Assembly: GCA_964446585.1 (NCBI GenBank)
Contig: CAYUPI010000034.1
Location: 1 to 61,407 of the forward strand
Source of the DNA: CAYUPI01 sp964446585
Lineage (GTDB): Bacteria > Verrucomicrobiota > Verrucomicrobiia > Limisphaerales > UBA8199
Direction of reading: 5' to 3'
DNA: 61,407 nt
Shown here: in pieces, positions 35,221 through 44,001 of the stretch
Position numbering within the stretch: the stretch's first letter is position 1
How the letters are laid out: every line of letters starts with the position of its first letter
Notes under the pieces: model-generated
Told to the model about the DNA's origin: nothing
What the model saw: only the letters and a program-made list of their open reading frames with translations
Databases searched by the model: none
Translations under genes and position numbers: made by a program

Positions 35221-35655
35221 ATGTTGAAAGTTATCTCTCTTGCCGGCTATTTCAGCATGATGAGCAGTTTGGCAGGACTGCTCTATCTGCATAGTTTATT
35301 CTCCTCTTCCGCGGTGGTCTTCGCGGTACAAGTCGGCGCCGTGCTGCTGCTGCTGTGGGCACGAATTACCTTCGGTCGGCGCAGCTTTCATTTGGCCGCC
35401 AACCCGACTGCCGGCGGTTTGGTCACGACCGGGCCGTACCAATATATTCGACACCCGATCTACACCGCGCTCTGCTGGTTCGTCGCGGCCCCTGTGGCCG
35501 CTCGCTTATCGTGGCTAACGGCACTCTGTTTTCTGGCGATGCTTGGCGGCACGCTGCTTCGAATCTTCTGCGAAGAACGCCTCGTCTCGCTTCGCTATCC
35601 GGAGTACCGGGACTATGCGGCCAGGACCTGGCGGATGGTGCCGTACATCTTTTAG
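35221..35655 (+). CDS. Isoprenylcysteine methyltransferase-family (ICMT/PEMT) membrane protein
   Basis: 144 residues with four hydrophobic spans. The ICMT-like core is G-P-Y-Q-Y-I-R-H-P-I-Y-T (SAM-binding), followed by R-I-F-C-E-E-R-L-V-S-L-R-Y-P-E-Y-R-D-Y, the usual C-terminal E-E and Y-x-x-Y pattern. Bacterial members methylate lipids or unknown substrates rather than prenyl-cysteine. It begins an envelope-related set with the glycosyltransferase. Confidence 0.85.
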   Translation: MLKVISLAGYFSMMSSLAGLLYLHSLFSSSAVVFAVQVGAVLLLLWARITFGRRSFHLAANPTAGGLVTTGPYQYIRHPIYTALCWFVAAPVAARLSWLTALCFLAMLGGTLLRIFCEERLVSLRYPEYRDYAARTWRMVPYIF

Positions 35656-35710
35656 ATAAGGTTTGGGATTTGGGATTTTCCTTTTACCGGGGCTCTGCTA
35701 TCCCGTCGGC

Positions 35711-36538
35711 GTGACCGAGCCGAGCCTGTTGCTCCTGATCCCGGCATATAATGAAGAACGCCGCATCGAACCGGTGCTGCGTGAGTTTGGGCAGTATTTT
35801 CGAGACTCCTATCAGGGCAAATTTCAACTGGTCGTCGTGCTGAATGGTTGCCGGGACAATACCCTCGGCGTGGTGCAGCGCGTCGCCGCCGAATTTTCTT
35901 TCATCAGCCCGCTGGACTTTCCCGATCCGATCGGCAAGGGCGGAGCGCTCATTGAGGGACTGAAGTTAGCGCCCACCGCCGACTTGATCGGCTACGTGGA
36001 TGCGGACGGCGCTTCGCCTCCGCGCGCTTTTCACGAATTGGCGAAGCTGGCGGACAAAGCCGACTGCGTGATCGGCTCGCGCTGGCTCCCCGGCGCGGTG
36101 CTGCATCAGGCCCAGCCCTGGTTGCGCCGGTTCACCAGTCGTTGCTTTCACGTGATAGTAGAAACGCTCTTTTGGATGCATATCAAGGACACACAATGTC
36201 CCTGCAAAGTGATGCACCGAGAGGCCGTGGAAAAAATCTATCCCTCCCTGCGAATCGCCGATCTGGCCTTCGATGTGAACCTGCTTTATTCGCTGAAGCG
36301 CGCCGGATTTTCCGTGCTCGAAGTGCCCACCGAGTGGACGGACAAAATCGGGTCGAAGGTCACATCGTCTCTGTTTCGTTCTGCGCTGACTATGTTCCTC
36401 TCCGTCGTGCGGATTCGATTAATCACCTTGCCCTGGCTTTATCGGTGGCTGCGACCATTGCGCCCATTGGAGGGTTGGATTTACAGGAAACTCCGTGCGC
36501 CACAACCGAGGCCAGGACCTGATCGAAATGACGAATAA
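35711..36538 (+). CDS. Family 2 glycosyltransferase (dolichyl/polyprenyl-phosphate type)
   Basis: 275 residues from GTG 35711 (VTEPSLLLLIPAYNEERR); a TTG at 35663 would add a hydrophobic tail from intergenic sequence. Motifs: I-P-A-Y-N-E-E, K-G-G-A-L-I-E-G, Y-V-D-A-D-G-A (metal-binding D-x-D region) and a later D-x-x-C-P-C-K-V-M. The C-terminal region carries hydrophobic helices. It probably makes a polyprenyl-phosphate sugar for export by the flippase encoded next, on the opposite strand. Confidence 0.88.
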   Translation: MTEPSLLLLIPAYNEERRIEPVLREFGQYFRDSYQGKFQLVVVLNGCRDNTLGVVQRVAAEFSFISPLDFPDPIGKGGALIEGLKLAPTADLIGYVDADGASPPRAFHELAKLADKADCVIGSRWLPGAVLHQAQPWLRRFTSRCFHVIVETLFWMHIKDTQCPCKVMHREAVEKIYPSLRIADLAFDVNLLYSLKRAGFSVLEVPTEWTDKIGSKVTSSLFRSALTMFLSVVRIRLITLPWLYRWLRPLRPLEGWIYRKLRAPQPRPGPDRNDE

Positions 36539-36672
36539 TCCCGGACGGCAGGAACGAAAGAATGACGAAACCCCAATCTCGAATCAGGTCTTCGTTGCCA
36601 CGCTTCTCAGCGCACCGGCGACACGGTTTTGGTCATCAGTCATTCGGGTTTCTTTCGTCATTTGGCATTCGA
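36528..36672. repeat. Inverted copies of an AATGACGAAA-type repeat at convergent gene ends
   Basis: ATGACGAATAATC (36528-36540) and GAAAGAATGACGAAACCC (about 36556-36573) face the reverse complement CATTCGGGTTTCTTTCGTCA at about 36640. The stop codon of the flippase lies inside the right arm and that of the glycosyltransferase in the left. A related sequence, AAAGAAACCCGAATAACGAA, is at about 35150. Confidence 0.55.
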
Positions 36673-37935
36673 GGCTCGGGCGCTCCAAGCAAACCAAGCG
36701 CACACCGCCAGCAGCAGCAGATTGCAGGTTCCCATGATCTGGAGAACGCTGACCAGGCTGGAATGGAATCGGATCAGAGTAAGGACGTAGCCGGCGGCCA
36801 CAATGAAAACGCAAACAGCCAGCATTAACCTTGAAGCGGGCCTCGCGAGCAAGTCATTCAACAACACGTTGGCCAAAGCCAGCGGTACCATGGCCGAGGC
36901 GTACCATGGGAGAATGGCGGAAGCGACCTGCACGTAGCTTTGTTTGTACACCAATTTAACGACGAATGGGCCCAGCAATGATAAACCGGCCGCCCCGGCG
37001 ACCGCCAGCAGCGCGGTGCCAAACCAAACCACGCCCATCAAGTTGGTCTTTTCGGATTTTGCGGCACTGTGCACCAGGCGTGGAAACATAACGGCGGCCA
37101 GAGGCAGGACCAGCCACATCAGCGCGCGCGACAACGTGCCCGCGCTCACGTAAAAGTCGGCGTCCGCCTCACTGAAATAGGTTTTGACCAGGAGCGTGTC
37201 CGCTGTGAACAGAACTTGGAAACCGCAGAACGCAAGTGTTAACGGGACTACCTGCGCAAGCAGGTCCCGCCATTCGAAGGCTTTCGGAGCCATAAGCCAA
37301 ATCGACCGTGTCTTCCAGACGCCGAGGACGAGAGCGGCGGCGAGTCCGAGCAGCACTCCCGCCATCATGCCCGCGGCGCCGGCACTAAACGCCAACACAC
37401 ACAGCGTCGCGACCCCCAGCCGCCCGATGCCGTTGAGCATCATGCTCCAGCCCAGCCAAAAGAAATTTTGCTGACCCTGCAACACCCCCCAAAACATTGG
37501 CAGCCACAGCGAGCACAGCACAATGAACAGAGTGAACCATAAACCGAGCGGGCTGTTCATGTGCCAATGCTCCAGAATCGTTTTTTGAACCAGCAATACC
37601 ACCGCTGACCCCACCAGCCACACGGCCGACGTGGCCAGCCACAAACTTCGGACGATCCCCGACAACTCGGTCTCGGCGCCAGTCGCAAGTGCCTTGGCCG
37701 TCTGTTGCGCCACGATCATTTGCAGCGGTAGCGTGGGCAGCAGCATCGCCACGGCCAGAAACGCGCCGAAGCTGCTATACTCGCCAGTGTTGATGAATTT
37801 GTTGAGAAAATGCACCGCCCACATGAAAACACCGCCGGCGACATTCGCCACCATAAGCCACCCGCTTTGGCGAAAGAATGCCGCCCGATGTTCGGCCTGG
37901 TTCATCGGTAGGTCTTCAACTTTGGCGGCTGGCAT
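36658..37935 (-). CDS. Polysaccharide flippase (Wzx/MATE-like)
   Basis: 425 residues from ATG 37935 (MPAAKVEDLP); a further ATG at 37905 is also possible, and the much longer frame to 38238 is antisense shadow over the peptidase gene. About twelve membrane helices, with N-terminal F-F-R-Q-S-G-W-L-M-V-A-N-V-A-G-G-V typical of oligosaccharide flippases. It likely moves a lipid-linked glycan across the inner membrane, matching uppP and the glycosyltransferase. The last codons (S-N-A-K) fall in a dispersed repeat. Confidence 0.85.
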   Translation of the reverse strand: MPAAKVEDLPMNQAEHRAAFFRQSGWLMVANVAGGVFMWAVHFLNKFINTGEYSSFGAFLAVAMLLPTLPLQMIVAQQTAKALATGAETELSGIVRSLWLATSAVWLVGSAVVLLVQKTILEHWHMNSPLGLWFTLFIVLCSLWLPMFWGVLQGQQNFFWLGWSMMLNGIGRLGVATLCVLAFSAGAAGMMAGVLLGLAAALVLGVWKTRSIWLMAPKAFEWRDLLAQVVPLTLAFCGFQVLFTADTLLVKTYFSEADADFYVSAGTLSRALMWLVLPLAAVMFPRLVHSAAKSEKTNLMGVVWFGTALLAVAGAAGLSLLGPFVVKLVYKQSYVQVASAILPWYASAMVPLALANVLLNDLLARPASRLMLAVCVFIVAAGYVLTLIRFHSSLVSVLQIMGTCNLLLLAVCAWFAWSARASNAK

Positions 37936-37966
37936 CGTGACTTGGACTGCACCGGATCGTTTTGGT

Positions 37967-39094
37967 TCAAGGAAGATTTTGCAGAAAGCGCACCAGCATC
38001 GCCTGTGCGCGGCGGAGTGAATGAAGCGAAATCCACTCCTTGGAGGTGTGAGCCTGGGCGATGTCGCCGGGCCCGAACACGACGCTGGGGATGCCTCCGG
38101 CCGCCAGCACGGATGCATCGCAAAAATAGTCCACCCCCACAGGCCGTGACTGGCTGGCGCTGCGGAGGAATCTTGAAACCAGAGGAAGCCTGGGATTCGT
38201 CTCGAGCGGCAAACACGGGGCGAGTTTGGCGCTGCCAACCAGGGCGTTCAAATGGCGTTGACGCAAAAGCGATTGGATTTCACGCCGCACCCCGCTTTCG
38301 GTTTCGCCCGGCAACGTGCGGCGATCGACGCTGATCACGCAGCGGTCCGGCACGATGTTGGCCTGGGCCCCGCCGTGGATGGTCCCGACGCTGACGGTTG
38401 CCCAACCTAGCAGCCGATGGCGGCGGCGGCGCAGCCTCGCGGCGTACTGAGTCTGCAGCACATCGACGATCCGCGCCATTTCGTGAACGGCATTGCGCCC
38501 CAACTCGGGCCGCGCGCCATGCGCGGACTTTCCGCGCGTCTGGAGTTCCAGCCACAAACTGCCTTTGTGCGCTGTGACGACTTGCAGGCGCGTCGGTTCG
38601 CCGACGATTGCCAGGTCCGCACGAAATCCACTCGCTGCGAGTGCGCGTGAACCGGCCTGGCCATTTTCCTCATCAATCAATCCCGCGAACGCAATCTCGG
38701 TCTCAACTGGCCGTTGTTTCGAGCCCGCCAATTCGCACAAGGCCGCGAGCATGGCCGCGACGGAGCCCTTGGTGTCGCACGCGCCGCGGCCGAAAAGCCG
38801 GCCGTTGCTCTCGCGAGGAGTGAATTGGGTTTCGTCGCCGTTGACAGTATCCAGGTGCGGCGCGAGCAGTATGCGACGGCACGGAGCTCGCCGTGGCAAA
38901 AGGCGGATCAGCAGGTTGGACCGACCGGGCAACACGCGCTGGGATTCAACGTCCAAACCGGCTCGCCTGGCTGTTTGCACCAGGAAGTCGCCCACTCGCT
39001 GTTCACCCGCGCGTGCTTCATTCTCCGGCAAGAAAGCCGGATTGACGCTGGGCAGCGCAATGAGTTCGCGCAAGAGTTTTTCCGTTTTGTCCAT
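37967..39094 (-). CDS. M20-family metallopeptidase (ArgE/DapE-like)
   Basis: 375 residues from ATG 39094 (MDKTEKLLRE); a TTG at 39136 is upstream. Metal and catalytic motifs of M20: L-A-P-H-L-D-T-V, F-G-R-G-A-C-D-T-K-G, G-L-I-D-E-E-N-G, and the dimerisation lid (K-S-A-H-G-A-R-P) in the middle. ArgE deacetylates N-acetylornithine. Given argF and argD a few kilobases away, that is plausible, but succinyl-diaminopimelate or dipeptide substrates cannot be excluded. Confidence 0.85.
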   Translation of the reverse strand: MDKTEKLLRELIALPSVNPAFLPENEARAGEQRVGDFLVQTARRAGLDVESQRVLPGRSNLLIRLLPRRAPCRRILLAPHLDTVNGDETQFTPRESNGRLFGRGACDTKGSVAAMLAALCELAGSKQRPVETEIAFAGLIDEENGQAGSRALAASGFRADLAIVGEPTRLQVVTAHKGSLWLELQTRGKSAHGARPELGRNAVHEMARIVDVLQTQYAARLRRRRHRLLGWATVSVGTIHGGAQANIVPDRCVISVDRRTLPGETESGVRREIQSLLRQRHLNALVGSAKLAPCLPLETNPRLPLVSRFLRSASQSRPVGVDYFCDASVLAAGGIPSVVFGPGDIAQAHTSKEWISLHSLRRAQAMLVRFLQNLP

Positions 39095-39201
39095 GCTTTG
39101 AAGGTCTCCGCCGTGCCGGCCGGCTGAAATTGACAAAGCCCGCCACCCCTCTGACGCTTGTTTTTCAAACGCACAGAACGGGTTTGAAAATCCATGTTCG
39201 C

Positions 39202-39268
39202 TGTAGGAGCCGACGTAAGGAGGCTCAAATTCACCATCGATCAGAACCTCCTAACGTCGGTTCCTACA
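39202..39268. repeat. REP-like palindrome (GTAGGAGCCGACGT arms)
   Basis: Arms 39202-39226 and 39244-39268 match at 22 of 25 positions (TGTAGGAGCCGACGTAAGG and its complement). It is in the gap upstream of the M20 gene and downstream of the lipoprotein gene. Same family as 19977-20063, with 11951-12019 a related type. Confidence 0.85.
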
Positions 39269-39324
39269 ATATTAGGACACGCTCTCAGCTTTCCGGTAAT
39301 GATTCGATAAGCTGCCTGCTTCCG

Positions 39325-39711
39325 CTAACGCTTCTCCTCAACCCGCAGCCTGTATTCCGGCGAGAGTGCGCTATCCGACTTCGGATTGCCCATGGCGTTA
39401 TATTGGAAGTCGAACTTGTAGCGATAGTGAACAAGGTTTGTGCCGGCGGCAACGGGCACCAGGCCTTCCCAGCGATTTGTCATTAACAACGTCGGGCGCA
39501 TTGGGTAAAACTCGGTTCCGACGACGATTTGCGGCTTGATGCTGTTCCAGCGGAGAGTTTGCTGGCGGCTTTGGAGGGCGACCTCGACCGGGTAGAGATT
39601 GTTTGCGTTCCGCTCCTGGTGCTGCGGCGTGAGATTGGTGAAGACAGTGGTGCAGCCGCTCGCGAGGCACAACAGCGACAGCGACAAGGCCGTTAGACAT
39701 TTCTTCCGCAT
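39325..39711 (-). CDS. Small lipoprotein of unknown function
   Basis: 128 residues from ATG 39711 (MRKKCLTAL), chosen because it begins the lipoprotein signal; a longer frame to 39762 exists. Lipobox L-A-S-G-C with the lipidated Cys near residue 20, followed by T-T-V-F-T-N-L-T-P. The mature part has short beta strands (V-V-G-T-E-F-Y-P-M-R-P). It is probably anchored to the outer or inner membrane. Divergent from the PpiD-like gene. Confidence 0.65.
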   Translation of the reverse strand: MRKKCLTALSLSLLCLASGCTTVFTNLTPQHQERNANNLYPVEVALQSRQQTLRWNSIKPQIVVGTEFYPMRPTLLMTNRWEGLVPVAAGTNLVHYRYKFDFQYNAMGNPKSDSALSPEYRLRVEEKR

Positions 39712-39818
39712 AGAACGGCAGCGTGACAAGGGCCGGCAAGGTTGTAAAGTTGCATTTTTCAATTTGACCCATAGCGTGCTGGACGGCTAGGCTGCGCGTT
39801 GGCGGATGGACTGGAATT

Positions 39819-41501
39819 ATGTTTGGAACAATTAGGCGGCATCAGACCTGGCTCTGGATGATAATCATTACGCTGACGATCGTCAGCTTTGTGATTTACT
39901 TCGGTCCGCAGTCCCGGGTGAACTCCGGCCGCGGCGGAGGCTCGGCCAACCTCGGCTCGATTAATGGCGCGCGCATTACTCCGGAGGAATACACCGAAGC
40001 GCAACGCGAGGTGATGCTCCGTTACTTCTTCATGAGCGGGAATTTCCCGGGCGAGGAAGCGCGCAAGATGGGATTTGATGAGCAGCGCGAGACCTACTAC
40101 AGGCTGTTTTTGAACCAAAAGCAGGACGACCTGGGAATTCATCCCGGGAGCGAAGCCGTGGCACAGGTCGCCCGGAATATCCTTCGTCCCCCGCAGAAGT
40201 CCGGCTTGAATTCGCCGACGGCGTTTGTGAAGCAACTGCTCGAACCGCGCGGCTTCACCATGGACGACGTCGAGCGGTTCGTCCGCCACGAGTTGGGCAT
40301 TCAGGAGCTGATTACGACCGTCGGCCTGAGTGGCAAGCTCGTCACGCCGCACGAGGCTAAAGGGCTCTATGAACGCGAGCACGAGGAATTGGCCTGCGAA
40401 GCAGTCTTCTATTCAGCCTCGAATTACCTGGCCAGCGTGGGTGACAGCCCGGAGTCCGTCTCGATGTTTTACTCCAATCATATTGCCACCTATCGCATCC
40501 CCGACCGCATCCAGGTCAGCTACGTCGAATTTCCGCTCAGCAATTCCGTGGCCGAAGCCAACGAGCAATTGGCCAAGATGACCAACGTGAATGAGATCCT
40601 CGAGGCCGAGTATCAGAAACGCGGCACTAATTTTTACCCCGACGCAAAAACCCCCGAAGCCGCCAAAGAAAAAATCCGCGGGGAAATGTTCAAGGAACTC
40701 ATGACAATAGCGGCGCGCAAAAAGGCCGTGGCTTTTGCGAACGAATTATTCGTCGAACCAATGCGCCCGGAGAATCTTGCCACGCTCGCAAAGTCGAATA
40801 GTCTTCCGGTGAAGGTCACCGCCCCGTTCGATCGTGAGGAGGGACCCAAAGAGTTCAAGGTTAACGCCAACTTTGCCAAGGCCGCGTTTGCATTGTCGCC
40901 CACCAATGAACCGTTCGCCGGACCGCTGGTCGGCGACGACGCCGTTTATGTCATGGCATTCGATAAAAGGGTACCCAGCGAGATTCCGCCGCTGGACGCG
41001 ATTCGCGAGCGGGTGACCGCCGACTACAAGTATGACCAGGCCAAAGTGCTGGCCCGCCAGGCCGGACAGGCGCTCTATTCGGCCGTCACCAATGGTATGG
41101 CCCAGGGTAATGCTTTCTCAAATATTTGCGTTGGGGCAAAAGCTCCGTGGTTTGAATTGCCCCGCTTTTCCATCAGCACGCGCTCCCTGACAAATGTGGA
41201 AGATCACATCCGCCTGGATCAGCTCAAGCAATTGGCTTTTTCCACCACTCCGGGCAAAGTCAGCAACTTTCTGCCGACCACCCCCGGCGGCGTGATTCTC
41301 TATGTGAAAGCCAAACTGCCTCCCGACCCGGCCAGGATGACCACGGAGCTGCCGGGCTTCGTGGAATCACTGCGTCAGACCCGGCAGAACGAAGCGTTTC
41401 AGGAGTGGTTCCGGAAACAAGCAGAACGAGGATTGAGGGACACGCCCATCATGTGGCCGAAGCCCACCCCGCCACTCGGTTCACGCACGGCCAAGTCCTG
41501 A
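39819..41501 (+). CDS. SurA/PpiD-like periplasmic chaperone, membrane-anchored
   Basis: 560 residues. An N-terminal membrane span (residues 12-28) places the rest in the periplasm. A SurA_N-like helical region follows (I-T-P-E-E-Y-T-E-A-Q-R-E), then a long middle section and a C-terminal N-x-x-A-F-Q-E-W helix. This layout is like PpiD, which assists folding of secreted proteins. A clear parvulin motif was not found, so isomerase activity is uncertain. A repeat-rich spacer separates it from argF. Confidence 0.75.
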   Translation: MFGTIRRHQTWLWMIIITLTIVSFVIYFGPQSRVNSGRGGGSANLGSINGARITPEEYTEAQREVMLRYFFMSGNFPGEEARKMGFDEQRETYYRLFLNQKQDDLGIHPGSEAVAQVARNILRPPQKSGLNSPTAFVKQLLEPRGFTMDDVERFVRHELGIQELITTVGLSGKLVTPHEAKGLYEREHEELACEAVFYSASNYLASVGDSPESVSMFYSNHIATYRIPDRIQVSYVEFPLSNSVAEANEQLAKMTNVNEILEAEYQKRGTNFYPDAKTPEAAKEKIRGEMFKELMTIAARKKAVAFANELFVEPMRPENLATLAKSNSLPVKVTAPFDREEGPKEFKVNANFAKAAFALSPTNEPFAGPLVGDDAVYVMAFDKRVPSEIPPLDAIRERVTADYKYDQAKVLARQAGQALYSAVTNGMAQGNAFSNICVGAKAPWFELPRFSISTRSLTNVEDHIRLDQLKQLAFSTTPGKVSNFLPTTPGGVILYVKAKLPPDPARMTTELPGFVESLRQTRQNEAFQEWFRKQAERGLRDTPIMWPKPTPPLGSRTAKS

Positions 41502-41505
41502 TCTT

Positions 41506-41669
41506 GGAAATCCGAAACCCGAATTCCGAAGTCCGAACGAAGCCCGAGTGACGAAATCCGAATTGCTGTTGCTTGGCTAATGAGAATCGCTGCCCTCGAT
41601 TTGGGGGAACCCTAGTGGTTTCGGCCTTCGGATTTCTTTCGGTTTTCGGCCTTCGGAATTCGGATTTTC
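41506..41669. repeat. Inverted CCGAATTCCGAA-type repeat at convergent junction
   Basis: GAAATCCGAAACCCGAATTCC (within 41506-41538) is mirrored by GGCCTTCGGAATTCGGATTTT (41648-41668). The right arm is inside the argF frame and encodes its last 15 or so residues (I-P-K-A-E-N-R-K-K). Similar ATCCGAA/TTCGGAT runs recur locally. Confidence 0.6.
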
Positions 41670-42574
41670 ACCGTCCTCTCGCTCACCAGCAAGCTCAGAA
41701 CCGCCTTCTGCGCATGCAGCCGGTTCTCGGCCTGGTCGAAAATCGTCTCGGCGTTAGCCTCAAAGGTTTCTTCATCGATCTCCATTCCGCGATAAGCGGG
41801 CAGACAGTGCATGACCAGCGCCCCCTGCCGCGCCAGGCGCACCAGGCCGGCGTTGACCTGAAAACCCTTTAACTGCCGGATGCGCTCGCTGGATTCGGCC
41901 TCTTTGCCCATCGAAATCCAAACGTCGGTGTAGAGCAAATCGGCGCCGGCGGCGGCGGTCTTGATGTCCTCGGTGCAACTGACTGCGCCGCCAGCTCGTT
42001 TCAGCAAAGCGGGCGCGGGCTGGAAGGCCTTGGGCGCGGCGATGCGCAGCTCGAAACCCAGCCTGGCGGCGGCGAATATCCAGGAGTTGGCGACATTGCA
42101 CGCGCCGTCCCCAACGAAGGTCACGATCTTGCCCTGAATCGATCCGCGCTTCTCTTGGAAAGTGAAAATATCCGCCAGGATCTGGCACGGATGCTCTTCG
42201 TCCGTCAGCGCGTTGACGGTCGGAATGGCCGCATAACGCGCGAATTCCTCGACGTCTCTCTGGGCGTAGGTCCGGAACACTGCCCCGTGGACGATTCGCC
42301 CCAGCACCCGCGCCGTGTCTTTGATAGATTCGCCGCGTCCAAGCTGAATTTCCGTCGTGGGCAAAAAAATCACCTGCCCACCCAGCTCCCGGATGCCCAC
42401 GTCGAACGAGACCCGCGTCCTCGTCGAGGATTTCGAGAACAGCATCGCCCAGATTTTCCCAGCCAAGGGACTGCGGGAATGTCGCCCCCGTTCCTTTTTC
42501 ATCGTGACGGAGTCGGCCAGGATTTTTTCCATCTCGGCCCGCGTCAATTTCTCGATGCTCAGAAGATGCTTCAT
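41612..42574 (-). CDS. argF: Ornithine carbamoyltransferase
   Basis: 320 residues from ATG 42574. It joins carbamoyl phosphate to ornithine to give citrulline, in the arginine pathway. Motifs: S-T-R-T-R-V-S-F (carbamoyl phosphate), H-P-C-Q, and H-C-L-P-A-Y-R-G (catalytic Cys). The terminal R-T-V-K-I-R-I-P-K-A-E-N-R-K-K tail is repeat-derived and not a normal part of the family. It lies about 100 bases after argD on the same strand, so the two probably share a transcript. Confidence 0.96.
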   Translation of the reverse strand: MKHLLSIEKLTRAEMEKILADSVTMKKERGRHSRSPLAGKIWAMLFSKSSTRTRVSFDVGIRELGGQVIFLPTTEIQLGRGESIKDTARVLGRIVHGAVFRTYAQRDVEEFARYAAIPTVNALTDEEHPCQILADIFTFQEKRGSIQGKIVTFVGDGACNVANSWIFAAARLGFELRIAAPKAFQPAPALLKRAGGAVSCTEDIKTAAAGADLLYTDVWISMGKEAESSERIRQLKGFQVNAGLVRLARQGALVMHCLPAYRGMEIDEETFEANAETIFDQAENRLHAQKAVLSLLVSERTVKIRIPKAENRKKSEGRNH

Positions 42575-42600
42575 CGCCCAATCAGTTCTACCAAGAGTTC

Positions 42601-42632
42601 CATTAGTGTTGATTAGTGTGAATTAGTGGTTC
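42601..42632. repeat. Degenerate TTAGTGT repeat
   Basis: CATTAGTGTTGATTAGTGTG followed by AATTAGTGGTTC lies between argD and argF. A near copy with TTAGTGTTTATTAGTGTCG is at 50179-50210. These short runs look like a mobile spacer family. Confidence 0.6.
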
Positions 42633-42681
42633 AAATGCGTCGTTCCTGTTCGGATGCTTTGTCGCCGCCCGATTAGTTGGT

Positions 42682-44001
42682 TCACAGCTTTCCCAGTACT
42701 GACTCCACAATCTCCAATCCCTCCTTCGCCTCGGCCTCACGCAGGTTCAGCGCCGGCAGAAACCGGAGAATGTGCGTCCCCGCCGGGATCACCAGCAAGC
42801 CTGCTGCGTGCAGCAGGTTCGCGAACCGGACGGCCTGGCTCTTGGCGGGATCGCCTGGCAAAACGGGCAAGTTCGGCGCCAGCTCCATGCCAAGCATCAA
42901 GCCCAGTCCGCGCACGTTCGAGATGACACCTGCATATTTTTGCGCCAGCCGTTGCAGGCCGTTCTTGAGGAATTCCCCGACCTGCCGCGCGTTGTCGTCT
43001 AGCCGTTCGCGCCGGATCACCTCGAGGATCTTCGACGCCACCGCGCAGGCCAGCGGCGAGCCGCCGTAAGTTGTGCCGTGGCTACCCGCGCCCAGCAAAT
43101 CCGCATACGGCGCGCGCACCCAGAATGCGCCGACCGGAAATCCGCCGCCCAGCGATTTGGCCATCGAGATCCCGTCGGGAAGGAAGCCGGCTGGGAACTG
43201 TGAGTTGCCACTCAGCGCAGGCGGCGGTACGTCCTCAAGGATTCTTTGGAAACTCTGGAACCTCCCGGTTCGGAAATGGCCATCCTGGACGCCGTCCATA
43301 AAGAGCAGCAGGTTATGCTCGTCGCACAATTGGCGCAGGCCCAACAGATAGTCTGGCGCGGCCGGCGTCACTCCGCCTTCACCCTGGATGCCTTCTACCA
43401 GGATCGCGACCGTCGCCGGAGAGATCAACGCCCGCATGGCCGCCAGATCATTATAGGGCGCATGGCGAAAACCCGGCACGCTGGGGCCGAACCCCTTCTT
43501 GATCTTCTCCTGTCCAGTGGCAGCGATGCCGGCCAGGGTCCGCCCATGAAACGAATTAACGGTGGTGAGAATCTCGAATCGGCCGTCCTCGTGGCCAAAT
43601 CTGCGCGCCAGCTTGAACAACCCTTCGTTGGCTTCGCCCCCACTATTACAGAAAAAGCATTTGCCCGGCCCGAGCAGACCCACCAGCGCCTGGGCCAGCC
43701 GGCCTTGCTGTTCGTGATAATAAAAGTTCGACACGTGAACGAGCTTGCGCGATTGCTCGACCAGGGCTTCGGTGATGGCCGGGTGCGCGTGGCCGAGCGC
43801 GGTGACGGCGATGCCGCCGCCCAAATCGAGATAGCGCTTTCCTGTCACGTCATAAACGTAGCTGCCCGAGCCATGGCTCAACACCAGGTCAAACCGGCCG
43901 TAACTGGGTATGACGTTTTGCTGGAAGAGCGCTTGCACCGCGGCCACATCGTTGCGCACGATCGGCGGCGGCGCCGGGACAATATCTTTCATGGTTTGCA
44001 T
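42682..44001 (-). CDS. argD: Acetylornithine aminotransferase with altered D-E-V-Q motif
   Basis: 439 residues from ATG 44001 (MQTMKDIV). Class III PLP aminotransferase: F-C-N-S-G-G-E-A-N-E, V-E-G-I-Q-G-E-G-G-V, Lys282 in S-M-A-K-S-L-G-G-G, and G-T-H-G-like T-T-Y-G-G-S-P-L. It converts N-acetylglutamate semialdehyde to N-acetylornithine. Two departures: the invariant D-E-V-Q reads D236-G-V-Q239, and the segment up to the Lys is about 15-20 residues longer than usual (F-Q-R-I-L-E-D-V-P-P-P). Function is likely kept, but confirmation is warranted. Confidence 0.92.
   Translation of the reverse strand: MQTMKDIVPAPPPIVRNDVAAVQALFQQNVIPSYGRFDLVLSHGSGSYVYDVTGKRYLDLGGGIAVTALGHAHPAITEALVEQSRKLVHVSNFYYHEQQGRLAQALVGLLGPGKCFFCNSGGEANEGLFKLARRFGHEDGRFEILTTVNSFHGRTLAGIAATGQEKIKKGFGPSVPGFRHAPYNDLAAMRALISPATVAILVEGIQGEGGVTPAAPDYLLGLRQLCDEHNLLLFMDGVQDGHFRTGRFQSFQRILEDVPPPALSGNSQFPAGFLPDGISMAKSLGGGFPVGAFWVRAPYADLLGAGSHGTTYGGSPLACAVASKILEVIRRERLDDNARQVGEFLKNGLQRLAQKYAGVISNVRGLGLMLGMELAPNLPVLPGDPAKSQAVRFANLLHAAGLLVIPAGTHILRFLPALNLREAEAKEGLEIVESVLGKL

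Noticed and set aside
37936..38238. N-terminal extension of the flippase
   Set aside because: The extension is antisense to the M20 peptidase and lacks membrane character; starts at 37935 or 37905 fit the family.
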